Source: Terriglobales bacterium
GTDB lineage: Bacteria > Acidobacteriota > Terriglobia > Terriglobales > Acidobacteriaceae
Direction of reading: 5' to 3'
Assembly (NCBI GenBank): GCA_025936825.1
Contig: JAICSO010000007.1
Coordinates: 62,001-126,000, forward strand
Length of the DNA stretch: 64,000 nucleotides
The notes under the pieces were generated by a model, which did not search any database, was not told where the DNA came from, and saw only the letters and a list, made by a program, of their open reading frames with translations. A program made the position numbers and the translations under genes. Below are positions 47,764 to 56,526 of the stretch, one piece after another (the stretch's first letter is position 1; every line of letters starts with the position of its first letter).

Positions 47764-49803
47764 CTACATCATTGCTGCGGGCGGCGGCGGTTCGTTGGGA
47801 TCTCCTGCGCTGGTCATCGGCACGAAGATCAGCAGTACCGCGAGAATGGCGAGAAATGCCATACCAAACAAGTAAATTGGATTGGCGAAAATCTGCGGTG
47901 GAGTTTTCGGCGGCGCCCATCGATACGCGCGCAGTCCCGCCCAGAGTAGGCCCATCAAGGCTTCGCCTGCGATAAACCCGGAGGCAGTCAGAATGCCCGC
48001 ATTTTCCACGCGCGCGCGTTGGCCGTCGTTGTACCCTCGCCGTTTCCCGATCCAGTCTCCGATGGCTCGGAACACCCCACCGACAAAAATTGCGCACGTA
48101 GTTTCAAACGGAAGATACGCACCGAGAGCCGCCAGCATGGGGCTTCGCACACCCATCATGATCATTGCCACTCCCAGAAACATGCCCACAATAACCAAAG
48201 GCCAAGCCACATTGTGTCCGACAATCCCACTCGCGAGTGTAGCCATTAGCCCAGCCTGTGGGGCGGGCAAATCCTTCGTTCCGAATCCGATGCCCTTCTG
48301 GAGCCAATGCAAAGGAAAGTACATTGTGAAGCTGGCGACCACGACCGCAATCAGTTCTGCCATTTGAATGCGGCTGGGAGTTCCGCCAAGGATGTAGCCA
48401 GCTTTGAAGTCTTGCAGCAGTTCTCCCGCTACCGACGACGAAACACAAGCTACCGCCGCAACTCCCAACACCGTCGCGACTCCGCTGGGACCCGATACGC
48501 CCAGAGCCACCATCAAGAGCCCGGCAATGAGTAAAGTTGAAATCGTAATTCCCGACACCGGATTGTTCGACGAGCCAATAACTCCGCAAAGGCTTCCCGA
48601 AACCGTCGCGAAGAAGAAGCCAACCACGAGCATCACCACCGCTGCCAGCAATGCAGGCCACCACAAGTGCGAGATATGAACGTACAGCGCGCACATGAAG
48701 ATGAACATGACTCCGATCAGGATGAACACTGTGCGGAAACTCATGTATCGTTCCGTCCGCGATACCTCCGGTTGCGGATCCTTCGAAGGGCGCAGGTCTG
48801 CAAATGCCTTGCTCATTCCCGCTTTCAGGCTGTCCTTCATGGTGTAGAGCGTGTAGGCAGAGCCGACCAGCATTCCTCCGACGGCAATTGGCTTCACGAT
48901 GTATCGCCACACCGAATCGGCCATGCCAATCCAGTCTGTCGGCATGTCGCCAGGAATGAATTGCTTCAATTGCGGTCCCATAAAGTACATCAGCAGTGGA
49001 ACCAGAAATCCCCAAGCGAGCACGCTTCCGGCAAATTGCAGCGCGGCGAGTCGAAGTCCGATGATGTACCCCACTCCGACTAGCGCAGGGCTGATACTTG
49101 GGGCCGCCACCGTGCTGGCCGCGCCCGTAGGAACAACGTTCGCGTTGGCGGCTGTTCCTAACCGAAGCTGTGTCCGACCCAGCTGTCCGATCCCGAAGGC
49201 GAAAGTTTTGTCGGTGCCGAAAATCCCAAGCGCACCCAGGATGTACACGATCCCGCCCACGCCGATGTTCCAGAACAGGTATTTCGCGGCCTGCGCTCCT
49301 CGACGTCCCGCCTTATGGATTTCTGACGCCGCGACCGATTCCGGAAAAGGCAACTCGGGGTCCTCAACCATTCCCTTTCGCACCAGCGAAATGAACAGCA
49401 CACCGAGGATGCTGCCAACAGCAATCATCGCTGTCGTTTTCCAGTAGGCCTCGCGAACGCCGAACGAAGTCCAGACTCCCGAAATCAAGAAAGCCGGTAT
49501 GGTGAAGATCGCGCCTGCCGCAATACCTTCGCCGATAGTCCCGGACGTACGCGCAATGTTCTCCTCGAGAACCGTCCCTTTCCATCCACGCAGAATCGCC
49601 ATGCCAACTACTGCTGCGGGGTAAGTTGCCGCAATCGTAACCCCCGCTCGCAATCCGAGATAAGCGTTGGCCGCGCCTAGCACCACCGTCATTCCCAGCC
49701 CCAACAGCACCGCCCGGAGGGTGAACTCCTTCATTTCCATGTTTTCGGGAACAAAAGGTTGGTGCTTCTTGGGAGTTTGCGTAGGGATACCGGATGTGCC
49801 CAT
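47764..49803 (-). CDS. OPT family oligopeptide transporter
   Basis: A 679-residue inner-membrane transporter with about sixteen helices. The first helices (FTLRAVLLGLGMTVVLGAANAYLGLRAG) and SGTIGEGIAAGAIFTIPAFL, then GSSNNPVSGITISTLL, fit the bacterial OPT/YSL-like family, which carries oligopeptides or metal-siderophore complexes. It ends in a short proline/alanine tail. The ATG at 49801-49803 begins the family N-terminus; the frame upstream to 49860 is not supported. It stands alone, divergent from a small zinc-ribbon gene. Confidence 0.9.
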   Translation of the reverse strand: MGTSGIPTQTPKKHQPFVPENMEMKEFTLRAVLLGLGMTVVLGAANAYLGLRAGVTIAATYPAAVVGMAILRGWKGTVLEENIARTSGTIGEGIAAGAIFTIPAFLISGVWTSFGVREAYWKTTAMIAVGSILGVLFISLVRKGMVEDPELPFPESVAASEIHKAGRRGAQAAKYLFWNIGVGGIVYILGALGIFGTDKTFAFGIGQLGRTQLRLGTAANANVVPTGAASTVAAPSISPALVGVGYIIGLRLAALQFAGSVLAWGFLVPLLMYFMGPQLKQFIPGDMPTDWIGMADSVWRYIVKPIAVGGMLVGSAYTLYTMKDSLKAGMSKAFADLRPSKDPQPEVSRTERYMSFRTVFILIGVMFIFMCALYVHISHLWWPALLAAVVMLVVGFFFATVSGSLCGVIGSSNNPVSGITISTLLIAGLLMVALGVSGPSGVATVLGVAAVACVSSSVAGELLQDFKAGYILGGTPSRIQMAELIAVVVASFTMYFPLHWLQKGIGFGTKDLPAPQAGLMATLASGIVGHNVAWPLVIVGMFLGVAMIMMGVRSPMLAALGAYLPFETTCAIFVGGVFRAIGDWIGKRRGYNDGQRARVENAGILTASGFIAGEALMGLLWAGLRAYRWAPPKTPPQIFANPIYLFGMAFLAILAVLLIFVPMTSAGDPNEPPPPAAMM

Positions 49804-49988
49804 GCGAAGGTCCTCTAAGTAACGAGAAATCCTGAATTTAGCCGCGCTGCACGTTAGCATGCCTCCCCCTTGGTTTACAAGTGCGGCACTTACTGGCGCT
49901 TCAATGCTCGGCGCGATTTGTCAGGGCTGCTAAAATCTGAGTAGCCGCTTCGTTTGGGTATCTCAGGGGACCCACGGGAGTCCAAGCG

Positions 49989-50201
49989 ATGTTCACAGAT
50001 GGCTATCGCTGCTCAGATTGCGGCTGCAATGTTGCTTTTCGTTCGCGCCGTCGCGGACTGTTCGAAAAGCTTGTTCTTCCTTTCTTGTTTCTGAAACCGG
50101 TGCGCTGCACGAACTGTTTTCGACGAAGCACCACATCTCTGTTCACCAGAACGCGCCCGCCCGAAATCCGCTCTGCCGCATCACCGCGTGCAGCAGCCTA
50201 G
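49989..50201 (+). CDS. Small zinc-ribbon-like protein
   Basis: A 70-residue protein with two cysteine knuckles, CSDCGC near the N-terminus and CTNC about thirty-five residues on, enough for a zinc ribbon. The middle is RRRGLFEKLVLPFLFLKPV, partly hydrophobic, and the end is Arg/Ser-rich. The start has a gggag ribosome site eleven bases before the ATG. No family recognised. Similar small two-knuckle proteins occur in other Acidobacteriota, but I cannot test that here. Confidence 0.5.
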   Translation: MFTDGYRCSDCGCNVAFRSRRRGLFEKLVLPFLFLKPVRCTNCFRRSTTSLFTRTRPPEIRSAASPRAAA

Positions 50202-50282
50202 TGATTGCTCGCCTCCGTGCTCCCAGCTATACTGAACTTAATTCGGTCAGCTGGAGCCTAACCAGGCGCTGGCCGAGGGAGG

Positions 50283-51177
50283 ATGAGTCTTCAGCAGTAT
50301 TGGAGACACAACTCGCGTTTCTTCCCTCCAGAACCCCGCTCGTTCTGGCCTTCTTGCGACGCATCCTCTGCTGCGCTCAGCGGTTTCTGGAGTCGGTACC
50401 CTCGCGCGGTCCTTTTTTGCCACTGTTTTCCCTGCAGATTGCCGCATTTGCAACACGCCCCTGACGAATATTTCACGTCTGCCGGTTTGCGAGACCTGCA
50501 TCTCCAACATCGCCGCGATCACTGGCCCGACCTGTGACAGCTGCGGCGAGGGACTAACGCGCACTAATCCGGTGGGGGACGTAACGCTTTGCGGAGCATG
50601 CCAAGACGAGCTTCCGCCGTATCACAAGGCGGTCGCCTATGGCGCTTACGACGCAGAACTGCGTGAGTTGATCCACCTGCTGAAATACGAACAGGTGCAT
50701 CCAGCGGCTTCCGTTCTGGGCGGAATGCTCGCGTCCGCCATTGCGAAGCTGCGTCTTCCGGACGACATTCTGGTCATGCCGGTTCCGTTGCATGCTTCTA
50801 AGCGCCGTCAGCGTGGCTTCAACCAGGCTGAGTTGATCGCGCACTGTGTGCTCAAGACCATGCACGCCGAGCGTTTTCAGCTCGTTACAAATGCTCTGGC
50901 TCGCGTGAAGCCGACTGTTTCACAGATCGGGCTAACTCGGCACCAGCGTCAAGAGAACATCCGGGGTGCCTTCAAAGTTGCGCATCTAAGTAAAGTAAGC
51001 GGGCGTGAGTTGCTGCTAGTGGACGACGTCATGACCACGGGCACAACCGCCGCTGAATGTGCACGCGTGCTGCAACGTGCCGGCGCAAAGAAGATCTGGG
51101 TGGCCACGGTCGCAAGAACGCTGAAGACCAGCAGCGGGCAAGACTTTGCGGCATTTGATGAAGCGGCGAAGCACTAA
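50283..51177 (+). CDS. ComF family phosphoribosyltransferase, frameshifted near the N-terminus
   Basis: A ComF-like protein, thought to act in DNA uptake, whose intact part starts at 50572. The four-cysteine-pair N-terminus ([28 protein letters not shown]) lies upstream in the same frame from about 50419, but that frame has no start codon. The ATG at 50283, after gagggagg, is in another frame; it reads [13 protein letters not shown] up to the T run at 50413-50418. Removing one T joins the frames as [16 protein letters not shown]. The phosphoribosyltransferase part has [19 protein letters not shown] and [17 protein letters not shown]. It ends on the ATG of the HNH gene. Confidence 0.75.
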
Positions 51178-51791
51178 TGTCAGGACACAGGCACAACTCG
51201 GCGATGCACATCCACACGGATGACGGGCGTCAGTCCGTGACCGCGGTCTTTGGCTTCCACCAGGACAGCGATCCGCATGCCCTGCACGCGCCTGTGCTGG
51301 TTCTGAATGCGTCCTATGAGCCCATCAACATCTGCGCCGCTCGCCGTGCCATTGTGCTGGTTCTGAAGGGCGTTGCCATGACCGAAGAGGAGAACGGGCA
51401 TTTCCTGCATGCCGCTCGCGTGGCCCTGCGGGTGCCCTCGGTCATTCGTCTGCTGGAGTACCGCCGAATCCCGCATCAGACGCGGGCTTTGTCGCGTAAG
51501 AACATTCTTTTGCGCGACCGCAACACTTGCCAATATTGCGGAGAAGGCCTCTCCGCCGGCGATCTCACGCTCGACCACGTTGTGCCGCGTTCACGCGGAG
51601 GTGCATCAACTTGGGAGAACCTGGTTGCCTGCTGCCACTCCTGCAATCGCCGCAAGGGAAATCAACTTCCCAACGAAGCTGGCATGAAGCTCATGCGGGA
51701 GCCGCACGCTTTCAATCTCCACACCAGCCGCCACATCATGCGCCTGATGGGCAGGTCGGATGATAAGTGGAGAAAGTATCTGTTCTACTAA
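51177..51791 (+). CDS. HNH endonuclease
   Basis: A 204-residue HNH-family nuclease. An N-terminal region ([25 protein letters not shown]) is the usual lead-in of chromosomal HNH proteins of this kind. The HNH core has NTCQYCG, then [29 protein letters not shown], giving the H-N-H residues and two zinc-binding CXXC pairs. These genes are common single-copy chromosomal genes and not a sign of a mobile element. Its ATG overlaps the ComF stop (TAATG). Confidence 0.88.
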   Translation: MSGHRHNSAMHIHTDDGRQSVTAVFGFHQDSDPHALHAPVLVLNASYEPINICAARRAIVLVLKGVAMTEEENGHFLHAARVALRVPSVIRLLEYRRIPHQTRALSRKNILLRDRNTCQYCGEGLSAGDLTLDHVVPRSRGGASTWENLVACCHSCNRRKGNQLPNEAGMKLMREPHAFNLHTSRHIMRLMGRSDDKWRKYLFY

Positions 51792-51987
51792 GCACTCAGC
51801 ACTCAGGCGTCAGCATTCGGCCCTCAGTAATTCGCAACCAGCCCTCAGTAATTGGCGACCGGCCCTCACCGCACAACCATCCTGGTGTCATTCCGAACCG
51901 CTTCAGCGGTGAGGAACCTGCTTTACTGTCCATCACCCAGAGATGGGAATAATAAATCAAACCTTTTTTGGTTGAGTGCTCATTGCT
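51792..51987. repeat. Intergenic repeat tract
   Basis: Contains four loose copies of the text ggccctcagtaattcgc and agcactcagcactcagg. At 51888-51925 comes gtcattccgaaccgcttcagcggtgaggaacctgctt, the mirror of the repeat at about 4780-4830. No gene. Confidence 0.55.
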
Positions 51988-52827
51988 CTACTGCGGCTTC
52001 TGCTCCGGCTTCCCCTGCTGCTGTGTGCCCTTCTCAACCTCTTTGCCTTCATACGTAATCGTTGTCTGCGTGCCGAACCGTTTATAGTCCGTGTACTTCA
52101 CGATCTCGCGTATGTGAACGTCGTTCAGTTGGAAGTGCAGCGTATCGTCAGCCAGCGTGTAGGCGGGAAACCAATATTTGCCGTCTACCTGCTCGCGCCA
52201 GGTGGTGAACTTCGGGAAGAGGTTCTCATTGTTCTTTTTGCGGATGTCAGGCACCGTCTTGCCCGACGTCTTCACAATCTGCAGGTCCTGATCGTCAACC
52301 CAGATCCTGCCCTGGAAGTACCGCTTTTTCCCTACAATCTTCTTTGGCGCAATGTCGAACACGTAGCAATGCAGTTCATCTTCCTGCTGCTGCCCGACAT
52401 AAAGAATGTCGTACTCCGGAATCTCTTCCGACGTGAGAACAAATGGCAGCAGGTGCCGGATGTCCTGCAGGTCCTCCGGCGACATCATGATTCCGCTCGG
52501 ATCCTGATCCAGTGTGCTCTGCGGCGCAAATACGACGTTTTCCAAGCGCTTGTGCTGGTCGTCGTAGGTGACGTCGAACGTCTCGTGATATTCGCCCCGA
52601 ACGGTATTCCCGTCGAGCGTCTGCACCTTTACGTCCTGGCGGTAGGTGTAATTGTCTCGCGCCAGCTTGAACTCAGCTTCCTTCTCGGCAAATTTCTGGA
52701 TGATCTGCTCTGGAGTGACGCCCTTCGGCTGTTCGTTTTTGAGGGGTCCCTCCTGCGCCAAGGCAAAGCTGCTCAGCAGCAAACCCGCCACTGTTGATAG
52801 GACCCCGGTACGAATGGAATTTGTCAT
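51988..52827 (-). CDS. Exported LolA-like hypothetical protein, copy 1
   Basis: A 279-residue exported protein. A signal peptide (first 25 residues, ...GLLLSSFALAQ) is followed by KGVTPEQIIQKFAEKEAEFKLARDNYTYRQDVKVQTL. The middle carries YVGQQQEDELHCYVFDIAPK, then RYFQGRIWVDDQDLQIVK and FTTWREQVDGKYWFPAYTLA. This pattern is that of the LolA/LolB-like outer-membrane-lipoprotein-sorting fold, known from many bacterial families of unknown function. The tail is Gln/Lys-rich. A close paralogue lies 344 bp upstream on the same strand. Confidence 0.68.
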   Translation of the reverse strand: MTNSIRTGVLSTVAGLLLSSFALAQEGPLKNEQPKGVTPEQIIQKFAEKEAEFKLARDNYTYRQDVKVQTLDGNTVRGEYHETFDVTYDDQHKRLENVVFAPQSTLDQDPSGIMMSPEDLQDIRHLLPFVLTSEEIPEYDILYVGQQQEDELHCYVFDIAPKKIVGKKRYFQGRIWVDDQDLQIVKTSGKTVPDIRKKNNENLFPKFTTWREQVDGKYWFPAYTLADDTLHFQLNDVHIREIVKYTDYKRFGTQTTITYEGKEVEKGTQQQGKPEQKPQ

Positions 52828-53171
52828 GATTTTCTCTGGAGATAGGGCCGAAAACCGCCCCTTCAGAATTGGATGCTTCGAAACCCGCCAAGTTGCACCC
52901 CCAGACTAACCCTATTTGCAGCAAAATGCCTGCCCACGCGCAACTTAGCCTCGGACGGGCCCTGGTATTAGCCCGCGCTTCAGAGGCTGTTACGAACTCA
53001 CTCGCGCTTAGAGCGGTGGAGAAGGCGCGAAGATCCCCACCCCGGAGGGGCCATCGAGCCTAGCCCCGCGGTTCAGCGGTGAGAAAGTGGAAGAAGAAAT
53101 GTAAGTCCCGTCGGGACGACCGAGTTTCGCAACACCCTCTTCAGAACGGGCGACAATAGGGGGCTCCGACG
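52828..53171. repeat. Gap between the two LolA-like genes
   Basis: Nothing that looks coding in 344 bp. From about 52990 it carries repeat text: ttagagcggtggagaaggcgcgaagatc, ccccggaggggcc (a small hairpin), gcggttcagcggtgagaaag and gtcccgtcgggacgac (a hairpin like gtcccgaagggac at 25856). Confidence 0.55.
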
Positions 53172-53915
53172 CTACCATCCTGTGCACTTGATGTCCGTGG
53201 CCTTCACCGTTCCGACCAGATGCACGTCGGCGGTCGGGAAGTGCAACATATCGTCGGTCAGGGAATACGTCGGGAACCAATATTTCCCGTTGATCAGCTC
53301 GCGCCACGTGGTGAACTTGGGAAACAAGTTCGGCTGCTGCTTCTTTTTCTTCGGCAGGATGTCCGGCACCGACTTGCCCGTCATCTTCACGATCTGGAAA
53401 TCATGATCGTCCACCCAGATCGTGCCCTGGAAGTACCGCTGCTTTTCTTTGATCTCCTTGGGCTCGACGTCGAAAACATAGGTGTGCAGGTCATCTTCCT
53501 GCTGCTGACCTTTGTACGTGACCTTGTATTCCGGCAATTCGTCCGTGCTCATCGTCCAATGCAGACGGCTCTCAATGTCCATCTCGTCTTCCGGGCTGAG
53601 CGTCATCGAAGCCTGCGGGGACAGCACAATGCTCTTCACCTTGTTTCCATTGCCGTCGATTTTCACATCGGCGACCTGCCGGTATTCGCTGGTCGACTGA
53701 GTTCCATCCATCGTTTGAAATCTGACCGACTGCCGATAAGTGCAAGACTTGCGCGCGTTCTTGAATTCCTTCTCCCTCGCGGTGAATTTCTGGATGACCT
53801 GCTCCGCAGTCATCCCTTTCGGAGGATCGGTTGCGAGTGGCCCTTCTTGTCCCTTCGCCGCAGGTGCCCAAACCGCGAATGATAAGAGGAGCGAGGCGAT
53901 AATGGCAGTTTTCAT
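53172..53915 (-). CDS. Exported LolA-like hypothetical protein, copy 2
   Basis: A 247-residue paralogue of the 51988-52827 protein. It has its own signal peptide (MKTAIIASLLLSFAVWAPAA) and the same order of blocks: PKGMTAEQVIQKFTAREKEF, TYKGQQQEDDLHTYVFDVEP, RYFQGTIWVDDHDFQIVK, FTTWRELINGKYWFPTYSLT. It is shorter at the C-terminus, lacking the Gln/Lys tail. The ATG at 53913-53915 gives the signal peptide; the upstream frame to 54011 is not used. The tandem pair suggests a local duplication. Confidence 0.68.
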   Translation of the reverse strand: MKTAIIASLLLSFAVWAPAAKGQEGPLATDPPKGMTAEQVIQKFTAREKEFKNARKSCTYRQSVRFQTMDGTQSTSEYRQVADVKIDGNGNKVKSIVLSPQASMTLSPEDEMDIESRLHWTMSTDELPEYKVTYKGQQQEDDLHTYVFDVEPKEIKEKQRYFQGTIWVDDHDFQIVKMTGKSVPDILPKKKKQQPNLFPKFTTWRELINGKYWFPTYSLTDDMLHFPTADVHLVGTVKATDIKCTGW

Positions 53916-54051
53916 GTTGAACTCGTGATGTTTACAGGGTACTTGAAATGGACTGAGCGGGAAAATGGAGCTGGGCGTGTGGACCAATCGCCGTGCGCAC
54001 TGTTCATTCACCCGCCTGGAACTCCCGCCGGTGCTAAACTACTGAAAATTT

Positions 54052-54960
54052 ATGAGCGACAACGGACGTTCGCGCGTATGGCTCTGGGTATTGATTGGAG
54101 GAGGAGCGTTCTTCCTCTTTGTCCTGGCCGTGTTCACGCTGGTGTTTCTCGCCTTCCATGCAAGTGGAGAGCAGTCGAGCCTCTTCGGCGATAAGATCGG
54201 TGTCGTCGATCTCGACGGCGTCATCCTCAGCCCCACGGAAACGGTGGAACAGTTGCGCAAGTTGGCTGATGACGACTCTATCAAGGCCATCATCATCCAC
54301 GTGAACTCGCCCGGCGGTGGCGTGGCCGCGTCCGAAGAAATCTATCGCGAGGTCAAGCGCATTCGCGACCAGAAGAAGAAATACATCGTCTCGTCGATCC
54401 AGACAGTTGGCGCGAGCGGCGCTTACTACGTCTCCTCGGGAACCAACAAGATCTATGCGGATAGCGGCAGCGTGGTGGGTTCGATTGGGGTCATTGCTGA
54501 GTGGGTCAACTACGGCGACTTGATGCGCTGGGCCAAGCTCAAGCCGGAACTGCTGAAAGTCGGCAAGTTCAAGGACACCGGCGATCCCACCCGCGAGCTC
54601 ACTCCCGAAGAACGCGCGTACATGCAGGGACTGATCGACAACATGTACGGTCAGTTTGTTCAGGCGGTGGCGGATGGCCGCCACACCAAAGTCGATGATA
54701 TAAAGCCCATTGCCGATGGCCGCGTCTGGACTGGCGAGCAAGCGCTGGGAATGCACCTCATCGACGGGATTGGCGACTTCCGGACCGCCGTTCTGGAAAC
54801 CGCGAAGGCCGTGAACATCAGCGGCGAGCCAACTTTGGTTCATGCCGAGCGCCAGCGCAAGTCATTGCTCGATCTGATGTTCGGAGACGTTACCCCCTGG
54901 CTACCTACGAAAGAAAAACTGATGGATGAGCAGATTGGCTTTTACTATCTGTGGAAGTAG
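54052..54960 (+). CDS. sppA: Signal peptide peptidase SppA, S49 family
   Basis: A 302-residue membrane-bound S49 peptidase of the short, single-domain kind. One N-terminal helix (VWLWVLIGGGAFFLFVLAVF) is followed by IIIHVNSPGGGVAASEEIYREV. The nucleophile is S122 in VGASGAYYVSSG and the general base is K174 in GKFKDTGDPTREL, the known Ser-Lys dyad. It degrades cleaved signal peptides in the membrane. The ATG at 54052 leaves the helix at the right place. It is divergent from the LolA-like pair and unlinked to the HU gene 377 bp on. Confidence 0.9.
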   Translation: MSDNGRSRVWLWVLIGGGAFFLFVLAVFTLVFLAFHASGEQSSLFGDKIGVVDLDGVILSPTETVEQLRKLADDDSIKAIIIHVNSPGGGVAASEEIYREVKRIRDQKKKYIVSSIQTVGASGAYYVSSGTNKIYADSGSVVGSIGVIAEWVNYGDLMRWAKLKPELLKVGKFKDTGDPTRELTPEERAYMQGLIDNMYGQFVQAVADGRHTKVDDIKPIADGRVWTGEQALGMHLIDGIGDFRTAVLETAKAVNISGEPTLVHAERQRKSLLDLMFGDVTPWLPTKEKLMDEQIGFYYLWK

Positions 54961-55337
54961 AGAGGGCAATAACCCGGGCATACTGCCTCAGTTGAGGCGT
55001 CATCCTGAGCGAAGCCGTTTTTCGGGCGGAGCGAAGGATTTGGCGTGGAGCACGTCAGGATCTGCACGCAAGATCCTCGCCCCCCTAGTGAAAGCGCGGG
55101 GTTCCGGAATGACGCAATCAACCGGCGAGGGCCAGCCAAGGCACTAACTGGTCGGGCCTGGGTCTTGCAATAAGCCCTGATATTTGAGAAGGTTATAGGC
55201 AAACAGGGCGGCCGAACGACTTGGGGACCATCGTAAATTGCTGATTTGAGATTGCGGATTGATAGAGGCTCCCGATCAATCTGCAATCTGAAATCTTCAA
55301 TCTGAAATGGTCGACCGATGAGGGAGCGAAAGAGGCT
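54961..55337. repeat. Gap between sppA and the HU gene with repeats
   Basis: No gene in 377 bp. At about 54997-55115 is a palindromic repeat: gtcatcctgagcgaagccgtttttcgggcggagcgaaggatttgg on one side, gcaagatcctcgcccccctagtgaaagcgcggggttccggaatgacgc on the other. At about 55232-55312 lies a copy of the aatctgcaatctgaaatcttcaatctgaaat family, next seen at 55669-55838. Confidence 0.6.
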
Positions 55338-55661
55338 ATGACAAAAGCGGACTTGATCGATGAAATCTCGCGGCTGGCGGAAGTGACCCGCAAAGACAGC
55401 GAAGTGATTGTCGAAACCATTTTCGACAGCATTGTGCGTTCGCTGCGCGCCGGCGACAAGATTGAGATTCGCGGCTTCGGCAGCTTCCGCACCCGCCAGC
55501 GCAAGCCCCGCATCGGACGCAATCCCAAGACCGGCGACCGCGTCGAGGTGCCCGCTAAGAAGATTCCTTTCTTCAAGCCCAGCAAGGAGTTGAAAGACCT
55601 GGTGAACGGCGAGGCAGCCGCGGCCAGCACGCCTGCTCCGGCGGCGCCACCGGCGCAATGA
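55338..55661 (+). CDS. HU/IHF family DNA-binding protein
   Basis: A 107-residue nucleoid protein. The N-terminal helices (MTKADLIDEISRLAEVTRKD) and the DNA-binding arm FGSFRTRQRKPRIGRNP identify it. KIEIRGFG at the arm base fits IHF-alpha/HU of the Acidobacteriota type. The last 20 residues are a short Ala/Pro tail beyond the usual 90. An agagg site precedes the ATG. HU-like proteins bend DNA in recombination and replication. Confidence 0.9.
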   Translation: MTKADLIDEISRLAEVTRKDSEVIVETIFDSIVRSLRAGDKIEIRGFGSFRTRQRKPRIGRNPKTGDRVEVPAKKIPFFKPSKELKDLVNGEAAAASTPAPAAPPAQ

Positions 55662-55668
55662 GCCCATT

Positions 55669-55746
55669 GCAGATTGCTGATTTTAAAGATTTCAGATTTA
55701 AGTACCTCTCGCTCCAATCTGCAATCTAGAATCTTCAATCTGAAAT
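55669..55746 (+). repeat. 78-bp direct repeat, copy 1
   Basis: Starts gcagattgctgattttaaag and ends atcttcaatctgaaat. The unit is internally palindromic (ttgcagattg near the start, caatctgcaatct near the end). A near-identical copy follows 14 bp later. Confidence 0.8.
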
Positions 55747-55760
55747 CCTCCTGACTCACT

Positions 55761-55838
55761 GCAGATTGCTGATTTTAAAGATTTCAGATTTAAATACCTC
55801 TCGCTCCAATCTGCAATCTAAAATCTTCAATCTGAGAT
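55761..55838 (+). repeat. 78-bp direct repeat, copy 2
   Basis: Matches copy 1 apart from a few changes (aagtacctc becomes aaatacctc, ctagaatc becomes ctaaaatc, ctgaaat becomes ctgagat). It ends just before the next gene's ATG at 55843, so it may carry part of that gene's leader. Confidence 0.8.
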
Positions 55839-55842
55839 TCCC

Positions 55843-56097
55843 ATGTTTTCTCGCAAAATCCGCGTGGAGTACGAGCAGGACGGCGCGCTCCATCCCTGCC
55901 CGCTGAAGTGGCTGGACAACTTTTCCATGCGCAACTTCACCAACGCCAGCATCTTCGATGACACGCTACCCACGGCCGACGGTCAGATGGAAATCGGTAA
56001 ACGCGTCCCTCTGGATGAACTGAAAGCCGCGATGGAGGATTGGTTCAGGAGGAAGGGATATCTGCCGAAGGACTCGGGTCTGGCGGTCAATGACTGA
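55843..56097 (+). CDS. Small conserved hypothetical protein
   Basis: An 84-residue cytoplasmic protein: FSRKIRVEYEQDGALHPCPL, then WLDNFSMRNFTNASIFDD and a helical end PLDELKAAMEDWFRRKGYL. No helix in the membrane and no cysteine pairs. Codon use is like that of the main chromosome, unlike the array that follows. Its stop codon lies in the first copy of the 32-bp dispersed repeat. No family recognised. Confidence 0.6.
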   Translation: MFSRKIRVEYEQDGALHPCPLKWLDNFSMRNFTNASIFDDTLPTADGQMEIGKRVPLDELKAAMEDWFRRKGYLPKDSGLAVND

Positions 56098-56119
56098 AAT
56101 GCCAATTTATCAACAGTGA
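56089..56119 (+). repeat. 32-bp dispersed repeat, copy a
   Basis: Reads aatgactgaaatgccaattt then atcaacagtga. It is the most diverged plus-strand copy and contains the stop codon of the 84-residue protein. Confidence 0.6.
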
Positions 56120-56457
56120 TGCACGGCTTGTCGGAGCGGCTTAGAATGTTCCTGCCAAACGAACACGATGCAAAGCTGGATAGACAATCACCATAACGCG
56201 CTGTGGTTCATTATCGCCACTGTTTAGATTCAGGCATCCACCGCTACTGATTCCGTGGACAGAGGTCGAGATTACTCGCCGTAAACTTCTCTTCTTTCGC
56301 TACGTCAGGTTTGGTCTAGGGCGCGAAGTAAAGATCCCACTCTACTTGCGAGAGAGATTGGCTGAGCGCATCAAGCACACTGCGCGCAGCAGTTGGCCAG
56401 TCGAAGCCCTCTGATTCCTTTCCTTTCAGATTTAGCGCGGATCCAAGATCGATCCTC
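56120..56457. other. Stretch with no clear gene
   Basis: No convincing gene in 338 bp. A minus-strand frame (56316-56633) runs across repeat copy b and overlaps the small membrane gene at 56527; only its C-terminal half ([20 protein letters not shown] onward) has protein-like composition, so it may be a remnant cut by the repeat. Confidence 0.4.
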
Positions 56458-56490
56458 AATGAGTGAAACGGCGATTTTTCAACAACAGTT
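56458..56490 (+). repeat. 32-bp dispersed repeat, copy b
   Basis: Reads aatgagtgaaacggcgattt then ttcaacaacagtt. Good match to consensus aatgagtgtaatggcgattt plus atcgacaactga. Confidence 0.75.
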
Positions 56491-56526
56491 GCGATACGTT
56501 CGTTCACGAACGATACTGTCAATCTC

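Noticed and set aside
51177-51791. HNH gene as part of a mobile intron or phage
   Set aside because: It is tightly coupled to comF, and its N-terminal region is that of ordinary chromosomal HNH proteins; no intron or phage features around it.
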